From Agrostemma githago (lineage: Eukaryota; Streptophyta; Magnoliopsida; Caryophyllales; Caryophyllaceae), in NCBI GenBank assembly GCA_958450325.1, contig OY288257.1:32444771-32508770 (forward strand): DNA of 64,000 nt, in the 5' to 3' direction. The position numbers were made by a program, and so were the translations under genes. Below the pieces are notes generated by a model. The model ran no database searches. It saw only the letters and a program-made list of their open reading frames with translations, and was not told where the DNA came from. Shown piece after piece: positions 56,642-64,000 of the stretch. Positions within the stretch are counted from its first letter, which is position 1; the number at the start of each line of letters is the position of its first letter.

Positions 56642-58618
56642 TACCCCTTTGATAATTGGTGTGTTAGTGAGAGCGGTCTTTATCCTGCAAAAGGCTTCAA
56701 GACACGAGTCATCAAAAACAAAAGGTGCATCTTTCATAAGCAAAGAAGTTAAAGGCTTGGCAATCTTAGAAAAGTTTTTAATAAATCGTCTATAAAAACC
56801 GGCGTGACCTAAAAAACTCCTCACCCCTTTGACATTTGTAGGTGGTGGCAAGTTCTCAATCACGGAGACTTTGCCCTTATCGACTTCAACTCCTCTATTA
56901 GAAACAATATGACCTAGGACAACATCTTGTTCAACCATAAAATAACATTATTTGCAATTTAAAACAAGTCTATACTCTTCATATCGAGTTAACACTTGAT
57001 CAAGATTTTCAAGGCAAGAATCAGAAGATGTACCATGGACACTAAAGTCATCCCTAAAAACTTCCATGGATTTTTCAATAAAATCGGAGAAAATAGCCAT
57101 CATACATCTTTGAAACGTTCCCGGCGCATTACACAATCCGAATGGCATCATTCTATAAGCATAGGTGCCATAGGGACATGTAAAACTGGTATTCTCTTGG
57201 TCATCGGGGTGAATGAGAATTTGAAGAAATCCGGAATGACCATCAAGGAAACAAAAATAAGAATGATGCGCCAATCTTTCAAGCAATTGATCAATAAAGG
57301 GAAGGGGGAAATGGTCTTTTATGGTGGCCTTGTTCAATTTTCGATAATCTATACACATGCGCCAACCGGTAATAGTCCTAGTATAAATCGACTCACCATT
57401 TTCTCCTTTAACAACCGTCATTCCTCTCTTTTTCAGCACAACTTGTACGGGGCTAACCCATTTACTTCCGGTTATTGGGTATATAATGTTAACCTCATAT
57501 AACTTGAGGACTTCCTTCATGACAACCTCTTTCATGGTGGGGTTCAACCTACGTTGACCCTCAACCGAAGGACGGTGGTCATCATCAAGGATGATCCTAT
57601 GCATACAAACATTTGGGCTTATGCCTTGGAGGTCGGCAATGCTATACCCGATGGCCTTTTTGTGATTTCTCAAAACAATCAAAAGTTTTTCCAATTGAGG
57701 ACCATCAAGTGTGGCATTGACGATAACGGGATAATTAGTTCCTTCAAGAAAAGCATATTTGAGGGAAGAGGGGAGGGGTTTAATTTCAAGATTAGGAGGA
57801 AAAGATACCATACTCATACCCACCGGTAGTGGTTCTACCTTTTCATCATGCAAACATTCTTCTTCAAGAGGTGGAGAGTCAAATGGTTCATCTTCTTGCT
57901 TATCTTCATCTATCAAGCTATACTCAACCAAACTATCAATAACTTCAATGGAATGCATTTGTTCAATCATTGCTTGTTTAAGAGCTTGAGAAAAGGAAAA
58001 CTCTATCGACTCGTTCCCTATGTTAAAAGACAACTTTCCATTCTTAACATCAACTATAGTACCACCGGTAACCATAAAAGGTCAACCTAATAAGATAATG
58101 GGGGTAATAGTGTCTTCGGGCATATCCATGACAACAAAGTCGGAGGGGATGAAGAACTTACCAACTTTTACGGGTACATCCTCAAGTATCCCAAGTGGGT
58201 ACTTGACGGACCTATCCGCAAGTAGAATTGACATGCTAGTGGGTCTCATCTCCCCCACACTAAGTCTCTTGGCAATAGAATAAGGTAACAAACTAACACT
58301 AGCCCCTAGGTCACATAAAGCTTGATTAACAACAACATTTCCTACCCGACAAGGGATGAAAAAGCTACCGGGATCCTCTAGTTTCTTTGGCATTTGATTC
58401 ATAAGAACGACACTACGTTGTGCCATGAGAGAGACACATTCTTTGTCTTCTATTGTTCTCTTTTTAGTCAAGACATCTTTCAAAAACTTAGAATAGAGGG
58501 GCATTTGAGAAATTACCTCGATGAAAGGTAAAGCTACCTCCACCTTCTTCAACATATCCACGAAATGGCTAAATTGAGCATTCTTCTTATGTGGCTTAGC
58601 TCGTTCGAGAAAAGCCAA
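56642..58618 (-). pseudogene. Athila I protease-RT-RNase H, next unit
   Basis: Protease (58618-58082) has NQALCDLGASVSLLPYS and ends at a TGA that replaces an Arg codon of the other copy. RT (58075-56948) is one long frame with GWRMCIDYRKLNKATIKDHF, MPFGLCNAPGTFQRCM and FRDDFSV, so the catalytic aspartate pair is kept. RNase H onset (56938-56642) has GHIVSNRGVEVD and FLGHAGFYRRF. It stops at the H junction; the rest of pol and the 3' LTR are absent. This is the better-preserved copy and shows what E split in the middle unit. Confidence 0.9.
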
Positions 58619-58675
58619 TGGAGGTGCAAAAGCGGGAGGCGGTGGAACATTAGATTCTTCTTCTTCGGCTAATCG

Positions 58676-60771
58676 CTATGCCTCTTTTCTTTTTGCTTCT
58701 TCGGCTTCCATTTGCTCTTTCTTATTTCTTTGTTCTCTTTGTTCATTCTCCGCATTTTGGAGGATATCAAACTCCGCTTGTATTCCCCGGTTTTGTTTGG
58801 GGGAAGTGGGAGATGATTCTTGTGGTGCACTTGGTTGATTCACTTTGGATGGGGTGCTTTTGGTGTTCAAGTTCAAGTTCTTGTATGGGTCCTTAAGTTC
58901 TTTGCCACCTCTCAAAATGACGGCATTTGCTTGGTGTGAAGGGTCTCTTGGGTTTTGGCGTTGCCCGGGCAAACCATGGGGTGGATGAATTGGGGCGGCT
59001 AAGGCTTTTGTTGCTTCTTGTGATTCCCAAACCTTGAACCTTGCCTTAGTATCTTGATGCTCATTCCATAGTTGTCCAACGGTTCTTTGAAAATCATTAA
59101 TGTTATCCCATGGAACTCCTCCTTGACAAATTGAAAATTGCTTGATTGGCCATAAGATTGAGAGGGTTGATTGAATGGTTGTTGATTGCAACCTTGATTA
59201 CCATGAAAATTACCTTGGAACCCTTGATTGTATCCATGATTGAAATGATTACCATGTTGATTTTGGTAATTGTTGTAATTGTTGGGAACATGGAAGTTGC
59301 TACCTTGTTGATTGAAGTTGCTCCTTTGATGAGGAGGCATATATGGGGGCATCTTTGGAGGACCTTGGTTAAAGGACCTTTTTTGACTTTGATTAAATGG
59401 CCTAGTTTGAATCCATTGGGCATGTGGCATCGGATTTTGAACATATTGATTTCCATAAGAAAAGTTAATTAGGATGAAACCTTGTGCTGGCATTGTAAGT
59501 ATTAGAAAAGGGATCAAATTGAGGTCTTTGCCCATATACTTGTATAGCTTGGACTTCTTTTGGCTCTTCAATATATTTTTTTCATTAGGAATACAAGAGC
59601 TAGAATCATGGCCATAATTGCCACAATGATCATATTGAACTTCCCATGTTAATTGTTTTGGAGGTGATGGTTGCCTTGGTGGAACACTCTCTTGAATTTG
59701 GTACATACCTCTAGGAGTGGGCTTAGAATTCATGGCATCCATTCTCTTTTTCAATTCTTCAACTTCTTCTTGAAGTTTCAATTCATTAGAACTCTTAGAT
59801 GAGTTCACTTCAACTTTCTTTCTATAATCCCTCGATTGACCCATTCTAGAATCACTCCTTGCCATCTTCTCAATAAGATTCTTAGATGCCTCATCGGTGA
59901 GAAAAGAGAAGTCTCCTCCGGCGGCCGAATTGAGGTTTTCCTTGGTTCTCGATGAAAGGGTGTTATAAAACGTTTGGGTGGTTAGCTAATCGGGTATTCC
60001 ATGATGTGGACATTTGCGCAATAGATCTCTAAATCTTTCCCAAGCCTCACTTAGGTTTTCAAATTCATCTTGCTTGAAAGTTTGTATCTCCATGCGATAT
60101 TGGTTAGTCTTTGATGGCGGAAAATATTTCTCCAAGAAGGCATTAGATAGTTGAGCCCATGTTGTGAATGTATTAGCGGGATGGCCTTGAAGCCATCTAC
60201 GAGCTCCATCTCTCAAGGTCTTTGGAAATAATAAACGATGCAATTGACATGAAGTTAATCCATTGAGACGGACTCCTACTAATTTTTCTTTAAATGAAGC
60301 GATGTGCTCTTGGGCATCTTCTTGAGAAAAACCGTGAAAAGTATCTTGTTGGACCGCATTTGTCAAAGAGGCTTTCAATTCATAATTCTCGGGAATCTCT
60401 CCGAAATCGAAGGGAGAAGGTGTTTCTTCGTGTGTTAATTAGGAGTGAGAGGCTAGGGTCGCCATTAGTTGGATTGGTAGTGATGGTGGATTTGAATTTG
60501 GTGAATTTGGAGGGGATGGATTTTGATTTGGTGGTGGTGTTCTCGGTGATGGTGGTGTAGGTGGTGTAGGTGGTGAATTTTGTGAAGTGGATGGTATGGA
60601 AGGATTATTTGGAATAGGGTTATGTGATGTAGAAGGTGTAGAAAGTGTATGTGGTAGGATGGGATTAAGGTTGGGAGGTGATAATGAAGGATGTGGAATG
60701 ATGGTGGTTGAGTTATTTCCCCGAAAACGCAATGCTCTAAAAGTCCTTCCCGGCTCCGGATCGAACCACAA
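58676..60771 (-). pseudogene. Athila I gag, next unit (empty site of E)
   Basis: Gag starts MWFDPEPGRTFRALRFRG at 60771. A stop near 60439 is shared with the other copy; a private TAG near 59985 replaces the Trp of PDWLTTQ. Capsid (60378-59986), knuckle YDHCGNYGHDSSSC with the first Cys lost, and the Asn/Gln/Phe-rich tail follow. The frame shifts near 59050 to reach HQANAVILRGGKELKDPY. The uninterrupted GGGTC site of E is at about 58941. Confidence 0.85.
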
Positions 60772-60900
60772 GGGCGATGACGTTCTTGGGCATAAAACTC
60801 AATTAAACGGTGACACTCCTAGCACCTAATGATACTAGGGAAGAGGGAGAAAAGAAAAGAACCAAACACAATAACTAAAATCACAATAACTACTAGCCGC

Positions 60901-60918
60901 TTCCTGACAACGGCGCAA
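60901..60918 (-). other. Athila I PBS, next unit
   Basis: The plus strand reads TTCCTGACAACGGCGCAA, the tRNA-Asp 3' end with four mismatches. It abuts the LTR at 60922. Confidence 0.7.
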
Positions 60919-60921
60919 TTT

Positions 60922-62681
60922 TGAAGCGCGCCCAATCGGATCGCTCGTTTAGCGAAGGACGGGGGTTCAAACAATATTTATAGACTCGGAATAACACAAA
61001 AACTACTAGAGTAATCGTGGTAAGTCGAGGTCGGTCCATAGGGAACGAAACGTAGTAGCGGGTTAAAAGTGACGTGTTTGGTGTCGAGAGGGGGGTTTCT
61101 AAGGGTCGAGTCTATACTAGGGAAATGACTACAAAAAATAGCTAGGGGTCATCAATCTAGGGAAGGGTGTTAGGGGGAATTCGGGATTCGGAACTTGGAG
61201 TCTAAGAAGGTCGGAATCGAGTTTTTGTCGCAACATTGATAAAGGGAGAATGCCACCTTTCGGTTTCTTCACCCAACCCACCTAAAAACCCGCTTTCGCG
61301 GCGAAGAAGGGTAAGTCTCTAGTTATGGTAATTTCTACCCCGAGTTTCCCCATATTGATAGAAACGAGTCAAGGTCGGTCTAGTTGGCCGGACTAAAGCA
61401 ACAATGACACAACAACCATAAACAAGATGAACCAACAAGCAAGCAACCCACCAACATCCCTTAATTCAAGTAAACCAAGTCCTCATCCCTAAATCCCCAA
61501 CAAGAAATTTACTCACTAATCATTATGGAAAACAACAAAACATTAACTAAGGAGAAAATAACTACAATATGCATAATGACAAAATATAAACAAACTAACA
61601 ACAAACAATAAGAAAACTATGATCTAACAATTACCCACTAAACTATGGAATAAATAAGATCTAACAAAACAAACTAAAGAATAATCTAGAACAAAATAGA
61701 TAAAATCTAGAGAAACTAACAACACTAAGATAATCTAAACAAGACAATAATGAGAAAACAACATTAAATCTAAACTAGAGATTAGAGAGTGGAAGAGAAA
61801 TATACCAACTATGAAGATCTACAAGAAATAAGAAGATTGCATAAAGAAAGATTGAATCTTTGATGAAGAGAATGAAGAACTTGTCACTAATTCTTCAATA
61901 AACCCCACAAATCTTCAAATAAAACATGAAATAATAATCTTCTACAAACTTGAATGTAAAACTAGAGAATTGTTGATGAAAACTATGTAGATCTACTACT
62001 AGATTACTACTAGAATTATAGAGAATTACTAAGAATACTACTAAATTACTCTACTAATGGATGGTTTTTCTACACTAAGGGTGGATGAAGATACTACACT
62101 AATGAAGGGTGCTAGTGATGCCTTGGGCAACAAACTAGGGTAACATATATATAGTAATGTCTTAATGGGTCTTTAACCTAAAGCCCAAATCCAACTTTTT
62201 GCTCCATTAGTGAGACAATCACCCTTAGCATCTTCATGGGGCAAAACTTTACCCTGCGGTTGACGAGTTAATCATCACCGGGTGAAATTTCTCCCGGTGA
62301 GATTTTCTTCTCAAATTGCGATTTTTGGCGCTTTTCTGCATCGGGCGAAATTTCGCCCGATCAGTTTCGCCCGGTGAGAGGTCTTGGAAAATCTTCGGGG
62401 GAGGCAAATTACCTTCGGGCGAAACTTTGCCCGGTGGTGACTCACCGGGTGAAGTTTCACCCGGTCATCTTTCTGGCCTCGATTCTTGTCTCATTCTTCA
62501 TCGTATGATTGGATGACTTTAAACTTTAAGTTATGTGGTTTGCTCTTTGGACGGTATTCCCTTCTCTTGTGCTCATGGAAGCCCGCTCGTGATTTTGGTG
62601 CCAAATCCTATCAAAATTGATAGAAAAACTACCAAAAACACGTAAAACGCACAAGAGGGACGCTAATGCGAGAAGTACTCA
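60922..62681 (-). repeat. Athila I 5' LTR, complete
   Basis: 1760 bp from TGAAGCGCGCCC to GAAGTACTCA. The U5 block GTAAGTCGAGGTCGGTCC is at about 61020, the minus-strand TATA box at 62145-62153 and the palindrome array at 62275-62466. The part from 61736 equals window positions 1-946. Confidence 0.8.
62275..62466. repeat. Palindrome array, complete Athila LTR
   Basis: Same array as 541-730, with CGGGCGAAATTTCGCCCG at 62342-62359 and ACCGGGTGAAG/TTTCACCCGGT near 62444-62465. It lies upstream, in minus orientation, of the TATA box. Confidence 0.85.
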
Positions 62682-63283
62682 TAATATGGCGATAATTGAA
62701 CTCTAGACTCGCAAAACGATGGAAAAATGGGTCTAAATGGGAGGAAAAATTGTCTAAATTTAGCACACAACATATATATAGCTGTTTCGAGGTTGGATTC
62801 GAGCACAAAGGCGCGACGCCTCGTGTGCGCGGCACCTCGTGCGAATTGATTCTGAGGCGCGACACCTATTGCGGCTGAGTTTTCGAGGTCGAGATTTGAA
62901 AAACTTTCCAAAATGTAGAGATGCGTAATCTCAAGATATTTTGGCCGTGTGACTTGCTTCCTAAGGCATCTAGACGCGTACATTGACTTGCCTTGGGTTC
63001 GTTTTGGGTTTCAAGGTTCGACTCGAGTCTGACTTGCTGGTTTGGGTTTGACTTTGCATTTCGGGACCGATTCGGGGCCTTCGAATCGAAATTGACTCTA
63101 GTTAGTGTTGACGCGATCGGCACGACTCGACTAAGACCGTCTAAATGTTGAATTAATTTTTTCAAGTAATTATTTGATCCGTTTACCGAAACATCGTAAA
63201 ATCATGTCGTGTTGCAGTCTGATCATCATCGGGTGTTTGTCGGACGCTCCAGTAGCCACTAGATATAATTCTGGGTATCTACA
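62682..63283 (-). mobile_element. Tat-like LTR fragment (F), next unit
   Basis: Third copy of F, from TAATATGGCGATAATTG to TGGGTATCTACA. It keeps the ~90 bp lost in the middle copy but lacks about one direct-repeat unit near 62825. Confidence 0.65.
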
Positions 63284-64000
63284 CTAATCATAATCCCCTA
63301 AAATTTAGTAATAAATTAATTCCCAAAAAATACTTTACTAATCGCTAAATCTACAAAGTTCCATGTAATATTTTCAAATATAGGTGCGATAATTAATAAG
63401 TCTAATAAAAATAGTAATGTCGAATATGATCAAATTTTTTTTTTTGAAAAAATCCAACCTAGAATAGGTAAAAAGTAAGACATCCAATATTATATCTTAT
63501 ACTCTCTCTGATTTTTACTTATTCTCCCATTTGTGAATAAATGTGAGTTTTTTTTTTGGTGAATTTGAGGATTAGTTGGTAAAGTTCGTTGTCAAAAAGA
63601 AGAATGAGTAGTTTGGATTGTTGGATGGTTCATTTATGGTAAGTGTTACCATTCGATTGGATGAGAGTATTAAGAAATATGGTAACAACATTTTATGAGA
63701 TTCATTTTTCAATACATCAATCTGCTCAAGTGCCTAAGCACAAAGCTACAACTATCCTAGAGTATCAACTCTCAAACCACCTCTTATCTTAGTTGTTGGG
63801 GGACCCTTTTATATGATGCTTCACCCTTACCCTTATGTCACTTTGGATTATACTTGCACACTTTTCAGGTTTGATCATCCTGCTCTAATGTCTGCTCTTA
63901 ATCCTTCGGCTCTAAATATGATATACAGCTAGCAGCATTAATAATGCTATTCAGTATTCCAATTTTAAGTTTGGCATACTTCCTAGACAGTCTCCAATGC
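63284..64000 (+). other. Anonymous gene-like stretch, next unit (cut by window end)
   Basis: Copy of 1563-2302. A short deletion near 63687 removes the ACACATCAA part. The window ends inside the second open segment. No gene is called. Confidence 0.35.

Overview
This window is plant nuclear DNA made almost wholly of long-terminal-repeat (LTR) retrotransposons, nested inside one another and partly tandem-duplicated. I found no intact host gene, rRNA, tRNA gene or CRISPR array. Reasons for a plant: Athila-type and Tat-type Ty3/gypsy coding regions, primer-binding sites matching plant tRNA-Asp, Ty1/copia remnants and TATA-box LTR promoters. The Tat element with an antisense gene recalls elements known in Caryophyllales such as Silene Retand, but the species is a guess.

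Scaffold. An ~11 kb unit is repeated head to tail. One complete copy runs from 51718 to 62681. In order it holds a Tat-like LTR fragment (F), an anonymous gene-like stretch, a Ty1/copia LTR with leader, a minus-strand copia element (G), a truncated plus-strand LTR (H), and a 3'-truncated minus-strand Athila element (I: RNase H, RT, protease, gag, 5' LTR). A previous unit is seen at 1-5934, a middle unit from 5935 onward, and the next unit starts at 62682. The H|I breakpoint (about 5934 and about 56641) is the same in both copies and is probably the duplication junction.

Later insertions. Element E (8225-17802, plus strand, 9.6 kb, TSD gggtc) sits in the gag of Athila I in the middle unit; the same site is empty at about 58941. 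Element A (19786-43354, minus strand) begins 10 bp inside the Athila LTR of the middle unit. It shares its right LTR with a second, truncated copy A' (43355-46805). Element B (22465-38303, plus strand, 15.8 kb, TSD ctcgg), a young Tat-lineage element, sits in the 3' region of A; the matching empty site is in A' at about 44412. Element D (46806-51717, minus strand) is a gag-only element joined to A' on the left and to F on the right.

How the parts relate. E, A/A' and D look non-autonomous. E keeps gag and a protease-like domain, A keeps only the tail parts of gag, D keeps only gag, and none has RT or integrase. E, A and A' have tRNA-Asp or matching LTR signals, so an Athila-type partner could supply the missing enzymes; Athila I itself is broken. 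B encodes gag, protease, RT, RNase H and integrase but has one in-frame stop and one frameshift. In its 3' region B carries a separate antisense gene with its own TATA box and a predicted intron.

Most unusual signals: (1) dense arrays of short palindromes just upstream of the LTR TATA box in several unrelated LTR families, each with a family-specific core; (2) second internal arrays of the same palindrome in E, A/A' and B, the one in B lying in the antisense gene's intron; (3) an internal copy of the polypurine tract in E and A; (4) a short peptide conserved between E and A. Coordinates of element ends are read by eye from TG/CA ends, PBS, PPT and target duplications.
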